Source: Psettodes erumei (taxonomy: Eukaryota > Chordata > Actinopteri > Pleuronectiformes > Psettodidae). From it: a stretch of DNA of 64,000 nt. Made by a program: the position numbers and the translations under genes. Every line of letters begins with the position of its first letter. Within the stretch, counting starts at the first letter, position 1. Shown here piece after piece: positions 12,801 through 21,851 of the stretch. The DNA lies in contig JAFBJZ010000602.1 of NCBI GenBank assembly GCA_016785225.1, forward strand, positions 248,001-312,000, given 5' to 3'. The notes below the pieces were generated by a model, which did not search any database, was not told the origin of the DNA, and worked only from the letters and a program-made list of their open reading frames with translations.

Positions 12801-14588
12801 ACGCGCGATAAGCGGCGACAGAAGCGCACGACAACAGAGACAAAACGGCGCGGCAGTGGGATATATTTAACACGTCGCCGTCTTTTGTGGCAACTGTCGG
12901 CTGGGCTCCGAGGAAGAGAGAGAGAGAGATGAGAGATAACATTCCTGAAAAGCTATGGGGAAAAAACGAAAAATAAGATATTTGCTGCATCCCCCGACTC
13001 ATCACCAGAAGCCACTTGTACGAACGCTGACACCCTTGAACTGCTGAACGAAAGTGAGATAATTCAACGCGACTCTTTGGACTGCACTTTGTTAAAATGA
13101 TGAACGCACTCCAGATTAAGACTAGAGGGACATGTTTTTGGGATGGTGAATCGCAGATGGAGCTTCTGACTGAACACTGACTAGTCAGTGTTCCCCCAGT
13201 CAGCCAGTCACAAGGAACAGATCCGAGCCAAGCTGTGCCGCCCCACGCTTGGAGCGCTCCGAGCACAGATGTTGGGCCTGACACTGAGGGGGAGAGAATC
13301 TGGACACTTGTTACTCAATTATTTAGGATGACGCCCCCACCCCCAACGGAAGATGAATAAGCTCTCAGTGACAGACCCCAGAATCATCCTTTATCCGCTG
13401 CGTCCACCAGCTGGAGTCCACGCGCATGCAAGCACACGCACGCAGACACGCACGCGCTGCGCACAGGTGGACACGCCTGCACCACGCCAACCGGCGCGCG
13501 CGGGGCCCTGTGTGCAGTCTGCAGCCTGAAAATGGCACACGCCGCATTAATATTCCAAAAGGCTCCTCATCCGACGCTGCAAAGCAGCTCCGGTGCAGAG
13601 ACGTTGCATAATTCCAAATGACTCCACAATTACGGCGCGCACCAGTCTGTGTCAGCAGTTCCCAGTCCAGCCAAGCTGCTCTGTTATGCGTCTACGTCCA
13701 ACCATTTATGACATTGGATGCGCACCATAATGAAATATTCAGCTGCCGACAAGAGTTGCTTCATTTGGTGTCGCAGCCAGTTTTGACTGTTCTCGACAAT
13801 ATGAAAAATAATGACATGATTGCATTCTATTTCATGACTATAATTTCCCATTAACCCGGCCAATCTCTCACTTTCACACCAAAGTTAGCGCGATGAGCTG
13901 AGTCAAGACGAGCCCACCCGTGAGGTAGTTGCTTATCTGCTGTGAGCTGCGTCTACCCACCTTTAAGACGCAGAGCGTTGGCCAGTATCAAGGCACCGGC
14001 CTTGGCCTGGATCTCTGCCTCCAGAGGAGCTCCATCCAGCCCGCCCAGCCCAGCTTTAGCCCAGCCACGGAGCTGCTTCAAGTCGGTGTGTGACTCTCCC
14101 TTCCCCAGCGGCTGATGCTGCAGGCTGAACCTGGCCTTGCAGTCCTTCGCAAACGCCTGGCTGACCGGAGGTGCCTGCTTGGAGAACACAGCTGAGGAAG
14201 CGTGCAAGCGAAAGGCGGTGGCGTTGGCAGCGGTGAAGCTCTTCAACGCCCCGGCCAGAAGCTCCCCGGCCTGGGCTGCGGACTTGGACGGCGGGGGGGT
14301 CTCGAGGAGGCCTCGGAGTTGGTCGGCAGTGGTGCCCGCGGCGCCCCCGCCCAGCGCTGCGAGCGAGGCGGCCAGGAGCAGAGGCGAAAACGCGGTGTTC
14401 GCTGAGCTCGGGTCGGCGCGCAGGGCCTTGTACAGGCGCAGGCCCAAGGCCCAGCTGGGGTCGCCCAGAGGAGGGGGCGGGCGAGGTGGAGGGGCGGCTG
14501 GGCTCTTCTTGGTTGAAGGGGTGGCGCCGCCCCGCACCAGGAGAGCTGGCAAAGAAATGAGGAGACACAGAGGGAGCCTGGGCAGCAT
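1339..14588 (-). CDS. serpinh2: Divergent HSP47-family serpin (collagen chaperone), 4 coding exons, 419 aa
   Basis: Spliced CDS join(14588-13961, 10186-10094, 9624-9392, 1644-1339), 1260 nt with stop. All junctions are GT-AG and phases match (1, 1, 0). HSP47 is a non-inhibitory ER serpin that binds folded procollagen and is recycled by the KDEL receptor. Visible features: signal peptide about 1-20; Pro/Ala-rich segment 23-43; serpin core with FSPLLLAASLAAL at 67-79, NALRLKGLW at 204-212 and KLFYADHPF at 381-389; C-terminal HDEL at 416-419. Sequons are at N122, N310 and N396. By alignment from memory, the collagen-contact residues of mammalian HSP47 (Arg222, Leu381, Tyr383, Asp385) match Arg224, Leu382, Tyr384 and Asp386. 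The reactive-loop region lacks the small-residue hinge of inhibitory serpins. Length is close to human HSP47 (418 aa), but the sequence is far from teleost serpinh1a/b, which end in RDEL. I therefore favour the teleost paralogue serpinh2. Family assignment is firm; paralogue name is tentative. Confidence 0.93.
2858..2890. repeat. (CT)n microsatellite
   Basis: CT run with a GTCTCG interruption, in intron 3. Confidence 0.93.
3115..3143. repeat. (TC)n microsatellite
   Basis: Perfect TC run of about 29 bp in intron 3. Confidence 0.95.
3775..3802. repeat. (TG)n microsatellite
   Basis: Perfect TG run of 28 bp in intron 3. Confidence 0.95.
8030..8475. repeat. Purine-rich tract in intron 3
   Basis: About 450 bp in which the plus strand is overwhelmingly A and G, mixing GAGA, GGAAGA and poly-A runs with few pyrimidines. 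The transcript of the host gene would be pyrimidine-rich here. No gene is seen. Confidence 0.8.
9086..9106. repeat. (AC)n microsatellite
   Basis: 21-bp AC run in intron 3, about 290 bp from the third coding exon. Confidence 0.93.
9392..9624 (-). CDS. serpinh2: HSP47-like serpin, third coding exon (residues 241-318)
   Basis: A 233-nt exon after acceptor CTCCCGCTCCAG and before donor GTCAGTGC. It encodes GLYRHHEDVENMVQLLEAP through ITSTLSLQ. The pattern of HSP47 (GLY..Y.D.E, then a LPFHVE-like strand, then VAVSLP and a terminal LQ at the exon edge) is kept. The exon ends in phase 0 after Leu-Gln, the boundary I recall for vertebrate SERPINH1. Confidence 0.92.
9625..10093 (-). other. HSP47-like gene intron 2 (469 bp)
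   Basis: Short intron with donor GTGAAACG and acceptor CTCCCGCTCCAG. AT-rich in the middle (9830-9990), with no repeat or coding signal seen. Confidence 0.85.
10094..10186 (-). CDS. serpinh2: HSP47-like serpin, second coding exon (residues 210-240)
   Basis: A 93-nt exon between acceptor TTTGTCCAG and donor GTGAAACG. It completes Gly210 and encodes LWQREFSQDGADRR and then KKYTKVSMMHRAG, matching the HSP47 segment between NAMFFKPHW and MMHRTGLY. It is about two residues shorter than serpinh1 before MMHR. Both flanking introns are phase 1. The equivalent of collagen-contact Arg222 falls at Arg224. Confidence 0.92.
10607..11200 (+). mobile_element. Degenerate copy of a common percomorph interspersed repeat (family A)
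   Basis: It starts with a diverged GCAACTAATGATTATTTT-like end (here GTAACTAATGATGATTTTAT at 10611). It continues with CGTCTATAAGACG and CCCAAGGTGACATCTTCAGA (10860-10879), then GTTTTGTCGCGACAA and AGCAAAGCAGCAAAT (10946-10960). It ends in overlapping ATCGATTGATTGGTCGATC words near 11150-11192. This order matches a short non-autonomous repeat that is very common in percomorph introns. I recognise the sequence but do not recall its database name with certainty. It carries no coding region. Confidence 0.8.
11158..11192. repeat. Perfect 12-bp inverted repeat at the end of the family A element
   Basis: GATTGGTCGATC at 11158-11169 and GATCGACCAATC at 11181-11192, with an 11-bp spacer. It lies in the terminal region of the interspersed repeat, whose ends are rich in GATTAATCGATTAG-type words. 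Confidence 0.85.
12075..12099. repeat. (AC)n microsatellite after a short C run
   Basis: Six C residues followed by about 25 bp of AC. Confidence 0.95.
12193..12213. repeat. Poly-A run of 21
   Basis: Uninterrupted A run in intron 1. No target-site duplication or retroposed gene is seen next to it. Confidence 0.95.
13172..13193. repeat. Perfect 22-bp palindrome
   Basis: The 22 bases read identically on both strands; each half-site is GAACACTGACT. Outer arms CTGACT (13166-13171) and AGTCAG (13198-13203) would extend it except for a CCCC insertion. It lies in intron 1 of the HSP47-like gene. Confidence 0.97.
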
Positions 14589-14595
14589 GGCAGAT
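13961..14595 (-). CDS. serpinh2: HSP47-like serpin, first coding exon (residues 1-209 plus first base of 210)
   Basis: The exon starts at 14595 after a long pyrimidine tract ending in CAG, and the ATG is at 14588-14586, so only 7 nt of 5' UTR lie in this exon. The acceptor just before the ATG shows that a separate non-coding first exon exists. The open frame continues upstream to 14843, but it crosses this acceptor and has no serpin similarity, so I take the ATG at 14588. The exon encodes the signal peptide, the Pro-rich linker and the N-terminal half of the serpin fold, ending in LRLK plus one base (phase 1). The donor GTGGGTAG starts at 13960. Composition is very GC-rich, with many Ala, Leu and Gly codons. 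Confidence 0.92.
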
Positions 14596-15090
14596 CTGGG
14601 GGGGGGGGCAGGAAACAGGAAGGGGGAGTCAGAATAAAGGCATCCAAAAGATAAACTGGGAGGAATTTGCACTCTGGCACAGAATATATTCATTACAGAT
14701 ATTTTGACTGCTTTTCTAACAGTGTAATAGGCTGTTACTGCACTGTTCATGTTTGAGATGAGGCAACATAAACACAGTGTACTGCCCCCCCCCCTCCAAG
14801 ACACACAGGCAGCAGTGAGCTTGATTTGTAAATTCCTCCCCACTTGGCAACACAGTTATTATCTCACCCGCCGCGCGAAAAAAAACAACAACCCAGGAGT
14901 GTGACAATTAACTTTGATGAAGTTTCAAAGAAAGGTTTTTTTTTTTTGTCTTAGACCGATCCTCCCCTCCCCTCCCTCAGACTCCGTGATTTCACCGGTG
15001 ACGGCGGTGACTGGAAACATCTGTCGCGCAGCTCAGCCCCGACGCTCCGGCTGAGCTGCGCGAAGGAGGACGCGCGTGTTCCGAGTTTAC
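14596..15090 (-). other. Inferred 5' UTR intron of the HSP47-like gene
   Basis: The acceptor is clear (pyrimidine tract then CAG before 14595). The donor is inferred at 15090 (GACG then GTAAACTC). It holds a GAAGTTTC half heat-shock-type word at 14919-14926 and a GC-rich hairpin at 15025-15062. Confidence 0.5.
15025..15062. promoter_or_regulatory. GC-rich hairpin, perfect 14-bp arms, beside exon 1
   Basis: CGCGCAGCTCAGCC (15025-15038) and GGCTGAGCTGCGCG (15049-15062) are perfect reverse complements separated by 10 bases. If the donor at 15090 is right, the hairpin lies at the start of the 5' UTR intron; otherwise it lies in the leader. Confidence 0.85.
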
Positions 15091-15200
15091 CGTCAATTCA
15101 TCCAAGTTTGTCCCCCCTCTGCCAGCCGCTGCTCCGTCCGCTGCGCCGCGCTGCACGACGAGGAAGTGGGACGGAGCTCGGACGTGGCAAAGGAAGTCGA
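15091..15200 (-). other. Candidate non-coding exon 1 and transcription start region of the HSP47-like gene
   Basis: The region is CpG-rich, has no TATA box that I can see, and contains two GGAAGT ETS-type words (15160s and 15190s, plus strand). The donor-like GTAAAC at 15090-15085 would end the exon. The exact start site cannot be read from sequence. A non-coding first exon is required by the acceptor seen 7 nt before the ATG and is usual for SERPINH1. Confidence 0.45.
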
Positions 15201-15224
15201 CCCCCCCGGCACTCTCTCTGCCGC

Positions 15225-15237
15225 TTCCCGAAACTTC
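15225..15237 (-). promoter_or_regulatory. Perfect three-unit heat-shock element in the HSP47-like promoter
   Basis: TTCCCGAAACTTC matches TTCnnGAAnnTTC with three alternating units. It sits just upstream of the proposed exon 1, about 640 bp 5' of the ATG. Mammalian HSP47 is known to be heat-inducible through HSF1 and a promoter heat-shock element, so position and identity agree. Confidence 0.82.
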
Positions 15238-15252
15238 TGCGCGTCCCCCCCG

Positions 15253-15289
15253 CGTGCGCAGAGTAGCGCGGGCCGCTATTCTGCGCACG
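15253..15289. promoter_or_regulatory. 37-bp near-perfect palindrome with NRF1-like arms
   Basis: The left arm CGTGCGCAGAGTAGCG (15253-15268) and right arm CGCTATTCTGCGCACG (15274-15289) pair at 15 of 16 positions around a 5-base spacer. Each arm has a TGCGCA core, the NRF1 half-site. It lies about 16 bp upstream of the heat-shock element in promoter orientation. Confidence 0.85.
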
Positions 15290-15911
15290 TTAGCGCCACA
15301 GGCTAATGGAAAGTGGGGACAATGAGACCGATAAATGTCGTTCACATGCCCCCCCCCAAAAAAAAAACCCCACAGAGAGACGTAGTTTGTGCTGGAAAAA
15401 CGGTTTCAAAAGTTAATGCGCCGTGGTTAGAAACGTAATCCCGCTTAACTGCGGACATTACAGCTAAAAGTGCGTTAAAAAACGCACGTACGAAGGAAGG
15501 AGTATATTAAAGAAGCCTACCGCTGGATGAAACGCGTTCGGTTAGGTCACTCTTGAGTCAGCTGTGGTGTCTGTATCCAGCTGGTTTATGCAGGAATGAC
15601 ACATTTAGGTTTTCCAAAAACCATAATTAAATATCACAGAGTCCCTGCAGGGCTGTATTATATAGCTGCTCCGGGGATTATGCGCATGTAATGCTGGCCC
15701 TGGTATAGGTTTTTAAAACTAAAAAAAAAAAAAAAAAGTCCTTCAGTTGCAGTAAATGAGGCGTTTCTCCATACATTGAAAAGAAAGCTTTGTGGCTTCG
15801 CCCGGATAATAAACCCTTCTTGTTCCCGGCTCAGTGGGGGTTGCAGTTCCCAGAGCCATTCAAGCGGGGTCGCTGATGGTCTTTCTCATGGCCCTGTAAT
15901 CTCAGTGACCC

Positions 15912-15914
<3 letters not shown>

Positions 15915-15985
<71 letters not shown>
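15915..15985. repeat. Compound (GT)n(GA)n microsatellite, about 71 bp
   Basis: GT run 15915-15957 passes directly into a GA run to 15985. Confidence 0.97.
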
Positions 15986-15990
<5 letters not shown>

Positions 15991-16246
15991 GGAAGAGATG
16001 TTGGCCCGGGCCCTCTCTAACTTCACACCCCAGCCCTCCCAGTGGAAAGCATTCGGGCTGCAGAGCCTGCGGGCTGGAGGGGTGTAGTCCTGGAGCGAGG
16101 AGTTTTATTTCTTTTTCATTAGGATTTAGTCTTAAATCTGTCCCGGGATGTTCATTAGGGCAGTGGCTGGAAGATTTATATACAAAAAGCCCCCCCCCCC
16201 TTTTTTAGATCCTTTAAATTACACTTAATTAAATTAAATTGCAGGA

Positions 16247-16284
16247 CCCCCCCCCCCACACACACACACACACACACACACACA
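16247..16284. repeat. C11(AC)n compound repeat
   Basis: Poly-C of about 11 bases joined to about 28 bp of AC. One of at least seven with the same polarity in this window. Confidence 0.95.
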
Positions 16285-19032
16285 AATTTATCCAAAGGTT
16301 CCCAGTCGGCCCACCCTCACCTGGCTCTGCAGATGCCGTAGTAATGTAGTCCACTGTCAGGGAAAAGTAGGGCAGACCAGGAAAGCCTGTATTATGTCTG
16401 ACCCTCCCAAACGTCCTCATTCTGCATTCTCCTCATTTTCCCGCTTTTTGCCTCCCTTAAAAATCGCACCTGCCCCCTCTTCCCGCCGCCGAAACAGGGA
16501 GTCGAGAGCGGGGGCGGCTTGTAGCGCACGGCGTCGGGGACGGGGATTATTGCCCAAATTGAAGGATGGCGAACGGTCACATGGGGTCCGAATCGATGAG
16601 CGGCGAGATAGACGGGAGAGAAGGATCAGAGAGGGATATGGAGGAAGATAACTGCTCGAGACCACCGGCGCTCGGCAATCAGGGCCGAACATGACAGCTC
16701 GCAGGCCCAGCCAATTATTTACCCCAGCCAAATCAATAGCGCTCTCTCCGAAAGATAGCCATCAGCGGCACTATCTGCAACACATTCACAGCAGAGAGCA
16801 CAAACGCACACTGAGCACTCTGTCTTTTTTTTTCTTTTTTCTTTGTTGCAAAAAACGCACACAGCCGCGTACACATATTTACGCACAGACACTCCAGCTT
16901 GTTATCAGACTTCCTTGGAAATGGGACACGCATCATCTGATTATTGGACAACTACACTGACGAGAGAACTATATTTAAAAAAAAAAAGAAATTACAGCGT
17001 GTGTCAAACGACACCTACAGCGCACGCGAAATCACAGGACCAACAGAAAAACAACACACACACACACGAATGGCCCAGAAGCCGCGCAGACAGGCGGAGG
17101 ATGCATGTTACCGGGGATGGGTCGATGTAGGCGACCTCGGAGGTCGCAACCCCCAATGGAGGAGTCACCGCCACCTCGTGGGACCCCCTCCCTCCCCCCT
17201 CCAAGGCTCCACATCACAGTCAGCCTCGCCAGTAACGAGCGTTGACGCACACTACAGCGCAGGTGATTCATAAAAAAGCCGGGCCCGCGCCGCGGCACAA
17301 ACGAGCCCCCGGGGAACCGGGATGGGAACCGGAGAGGCTCCTCAGCCGGTGGATTGTGCACGTGGGGATTGGTAAAGGGATGCGCTTTCACCACAACGCA
17401 CCTCCGCGTATTTCTTTTTTTTTCACCCCGCCCCCAAAAGGGCAGGGGTGGCCGCTCGCCCTCACCTTCTCCTCAGCGTTCAGGCTCCAGAAGCCGAGGT
17501 CTCAGGCGACAAACTTTTGGGTTCCGCCTCTGCGGCCTTCAGCTGTTACGGAGGTGAAACGCCCGCGGCTCGAGGCCTCGCAACAACAGCCGCCGCGGTC
17601 GCTGCCAACTGGCCCGGAGCGACGTCCGCCGCCCCGCGGCCCGACTCCCGCTCGCGCCCCCCCCCACCCCGCTTCGCTTCACCGCACGTTCGCGGTGTTT
17701 GTTTGATTCTGAAACCCTCTCCTCCCCTCCGCGTCTCTCGGAGTGAGGCGTTTCAACGCAGGCCGCATTTGCCCGGCTTCCGCAAGACGGCGTTTAACTC
17801 CTCGACTTCATTTTCTCTTTCCCCCTTCCTTTCCTTGTTCATCCGTCCCTCCACGTTGCTGTGCCGGAGATTCTCGCTGGTTCCCTCTCCACTCCTCCAT
17901 ACCTGTGGGGGCTCCACACACACACTCACACATTCATTTCACACACATTTCCTTTCTTCTAGGACGTAAAGCAGACGGAACCCCTTCACAAGAAAATATA
18001 TCACAAACAAAAACCTCTCTGATGAGTATGTGAAAATGTTCTCCCACCTCCTCTTACTCAGTGTCAACCCATTTCCTCTCCACTTCTCACCTCCACTCAC
18101 TCCCTCAGCCCTCCTCCTACTCGCCCCCATCACCCCCCAGCGCCTCGCAGATTTTGGCGTCCGGACAGAGCAGAACAGCGTGCAACGTGTGAGCTCCTGT
18201 TCTCGTCACGTTCTGGTCCGCCTGTCTGTCCCTGGCTCTGGCCCGCCTCAGCTGGCGGAGGGCTGGTTGGGACCCACGTCTGGACAGGTCCGCGGACCCC
18301 TGTTGGTTTCTATCAAGTCCCACCGCGCTCCTTTCAAATTAAAGCTCTCACTTGATGCCCTGGCAAAAAAACGCGAGCGTGATTTCCACCGAAGCGTTGC
18401 CCTGCCGCCAACCCGATGGACCTGGACGGAGACCTCGTGAATAAAAGGGAGACACATGTTAGTCCAAGAGGATTATTTAAAAGCCACCAACACCTTGACC
18501 TTTGCAGCTTGTTATTGCACAATTTTACTCACAGCGCATAAATATCAGACAAGGAAAAAGAGAGGCCGACGGAGGCAAACAAGGGGAGACAAAAGCAGAA
18601 GGACAGGTACAAATATGAAGCAATCGTTTCTGATCAGCAGAACAAACCAGCTAAAGAGGCTGTAGTGAAAGAGCTAAAAATAATACACATGGTGGATGGG
18701 ATGTGGGGGGGGGTGCATCCCTCACTGGGGGATGTTTTTTTTTTTTTTTTTGAATCTAGGACAAAACTTTATAAGGCCACAGGAGGCATGTGTGGACAGA
18801 TGGAAAAAGGGGGGAAGACGTGCATTTTAATCGACGGGGAGGGGGGAGGGGTGTGTGTGTGGGGGGGGCAGTGGCGGTCGGGGTCGGGGGGTGAACATGT
18901 CGAGCAGTGCCAAAATCACAGACACATCTGCTGTTCATCGCGAGCGTTTCCAAAAAGCTTTAAATGTTTCCTGCAGCCCCGTGAAAGTGTACAGAACTGC
19001 CAAGACAGTGAGAGGGGGGTGGGCGGGTGGAT

Positions 19033-19053
19033 GGGTGGGTGGGTGGGTGGGGG
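19033..19053 (+). repeat. G-quadruplex-type run (GGGT)n
   Basis: Four successive GGGT units followed by G5, the minimal-loop form of a parallel G-quadruplex. Confidence 0.85.
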
Positions 19054-21825
19054 TGTGTGATTTTCTTTGAGCCCGTGGTGAAGAAATAGGTGGTCTCTCC
19101 CCTCATTCATCCACCCCCCACTCCGTTTGACGTTTCTGTGATTTGGAACAAACTTCGCCGGCATGCACGGAAGCACCAGACGCGCACGTCTCGGCCCCGC
19201 GCGGCGAGAAAAGGCGAGTAAAGCGGCTCCTAATGCCTTTCGCCGAGTCGGGCAGCGAAAACAAAACAAAAAAAAAAAACAAGCGCACGCCAGAGCGCAC
19301 AGCTGCTGCAAGCGAGCGTTGACAGCTATCTTTATCGGAATTAAACGCTGCTCCCGGGCCCCGCCCCGAGTAACCGCCGCGCACCTGTGAATCACATCGC
19401 CGAGGCTGGCGCGCGGCGGAGGCGGCGCGGGCACGCGCCTTCAGAAGACAGACGTGTTCCCACACCGCACGCGCGCACACATACACACAAACACACACGC
19501 CCGCACAGCTTATACAGTATCCTCTGGCTGTGAGTCTGCCAGCAGCCAGCTGGTACTGTCATGTCTGATAGGCTGGAACAGAGACAGAGACGGAGACGAG
19601 GCCGAGAGAGGGGAACGCGGGGAAGCGGGGGGGCGTCGACAGCAGAATGCATGAGTAAGACCCCTGTCTGTCTGGATGAGCGTGCTAGCGATTTGGGGGG
19701 GAAAACTGTATCTAAACCCTGGAAACTCATTAGACTCTCACACGCGTCCGTGGGGAGTTTTCCCATCATGCCCGTCGTCGGCTCCACGGGACACTTTCGC
19801 TTTTACGCAGCCCCCCTCTCCTCTTCGCCGACCCCCCCCCCCTTCGGACGAAGCGAACCGAACGCGATCGCGACGGCTTTCACTGCGACGTCATCTTTTC
19901 GTAACCATTCCTGCGAGCTGTGTGTAAACGCTGGTTGGGGGTTTTTTTGTGGTGTTTTACTCTTTTTTTTTAATTAAAGGGAAGTAAGTACAACTTTTTC
20001 GCTGCCCTGCGAGGCAAAACATCTGTAACAGGAAGACAAAGCGCTCAGCAATTATTCCGCAATGTGATTTCTGGTATTTTGCGATGTCTGAATCTGCCCC
20101 CCAGACCAGACTTTTTTTTTTTTGCTTGGTAATAGGAAAATATGAATTTGTTGTTTGTGAGACTTAATGGGCCGCACGGATAGAAGCTGATAAAGGTCAA
20201 GGATTTCTTAATGCAAAACCGACTGCCCGCTGAAGACGAGCAGGCCTTGGATTTCAGCATGGAGCGTAATTCTCCTGTTTCAGACTGTTGTGTTCAGGTG
20301 TTTTCCGTAAATTTCATGAAATCCCTGGCCCGGCGGACCGTTCGTGACTTTCAATCTGCAGCGTCGCCAGAGATGTATGATGGCATGCGAGTCACCAGCG
20401 TTGTGCCAAGAGTGCACCTAACGAGCCGTCGCCTGAGTTTGGTTCCCCTGCAGAAAGTCAGAAAGAAATGCCTCGCGCAGCATTAAGTCGCCGAGACGGA
20501 TGTCAGGGGGAACGAGAAGAGAGCGGAGACGCCTACGCAGCGCTAAGAAAAAACACATACTGTGCATTGTTTCAGTAATGAAAGTCAAACAACCCGAATG
20601 CACCTGCTTCTCCTGAGTAACGCCGGCTCCTATTCCCAACCATTGTTTTCTTTCATTTTTTCCCCCCCGGGAAACGAAAGCCGCGGCCGTGCGAGCAGCT
20701 GTGTCCTCACGCAAGGAGGAAGCTCGGAAGCTAAACGCTAACGCGCCCGCAACTGATGACGGCGCTGATGCGGCGATGTGGGGCGCGTGTGCCGCGTTTT
20801 GCATGTTTAACGCGCTCGCATTAGCTTATTAGCACGAGAGGCAAAGTACAGCTGAGGCCGACTCAAGAAAACCAAAAAAAAAACAAGGTGAAGTGCCGCT
20901 GAGCAAGATCCGTAACCCTCGAACGTTCCGGTGGAGATGATCGGTGGCGAACGGCAAGCTGCAGGAGCAATTTAGCATGCATGGTTAGCAAACATTATCT
21001 TATTTTGCTTTTCTACAAAAAAAAACAAATTGAAAGGAACGATGTTTCGGTCAAGATGCCATTTTCACGCTCAATTTCAGGTCTTATTAGCGGGCAGATT
21101 TTTTATTTTCCTTTTCCTCTGCGCGAATATAAAAAAAAAAAGTGCATTTGTATTTACCTCGCTCCATGAGCCTTGATACAGTATGCTAATCGGGTAACTG
21201 GGAAAAAAGATCTTATCTGGGTCATTATGAGCAAGTTCTGATGTTTACCACTGAAAAGAGAAAAAAAAAAAGAAACACAAGTCTGTCAAAATGAGTGACG
21301 TATCCAGAATCATAAATAGCTGGGTTCATAGGAATGTCCTCAGAGAAGTTTTCGCTTTGACTATGGTTAAACTTTATCGCAAAACTCTCCCTGACGCAGA
21401 CTCAATACTCATACATTGAAAAGTTATTGCTATTGTAATGGAATTCTATCGCACATACTCACTTTAGGATAACCACCCCCACCACCACCACCCCCAACCC
21501 CCCAAGAATGTAGGGACACTTGAACGGGATACTGTCGAGTCCTCACAATCACGACCAGGTAAAGGCCTCGGAGATTAACATCCATAAAGAGCGTAGAGGA
21601 GCCGCCATCACCTGCTCCCATGTTTTATTCACAACCTCGCCCCGTGCATTACCATACATATTTATAGAGCTAACTGCATCTACATGTACACGGACGGCCG
21701 TGAGCGCGCGGGCACGCACACACACGCAGAAGTTCAGCCTCCCCCTGAGGGCCGTAGCTGTCATTTTAGTCCTTCACAGCAATCACTGTACGCGTGTGTC
21801 CCGCGGAGCGCACACAAAGAGTCAT

Positions 21826-21851
21826 TGTGTGTGTGTGTGTGTGTGTGTGTG
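21826..21851. repeat. (TG)n microsatellite
   Basis: About 26 bp of TG. Confidence 0.95.

Larger units (their letters stand above)
10187..13960 (-). other. HSP47-like gene intron 1 of the CDS (3.8 kb)
   Basis: Bounded by donor GTGGGTAG and acceptor TTTGTCCAG. It contains a transposon remnant at 10607-11200, a (AC)n at 12075-12099, a 21-base poly-A at 12193-12213, a perfect 22-bp palindrome at 13172-13193, and a low-repeat AT-rich block at about 13690-13860 with SOX- and homeodomain-like words. No exon-like frame with both splice sites was seen. Confidence 0.8.

Noticed and set aside
12634..13284. 216-codon minus-strand frame in intron 1
   Set aside because: No codon bias, no homology I recognise, and it contains the AG-rich and palindromic sequence. 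It lies inside an intron of a well-defined gene.
13920..13945. TGAGGTAGTTG resembling the start of let-7
   Set aside because: The match stops after 10 bases, no complementary arm forms a precursor hairpin, and it lies beside a coding exon donor.
13953..14843. Upstream extension of the first serpin exon to an earlier in-frame ATG at 14843
   Set aside because: The extension crosses a clear pyrimidine tract and CAG acceptor at 14596, includes poly-G-derived residues, and has no serpin similarity. The signal peptide starts naturally at 14588.
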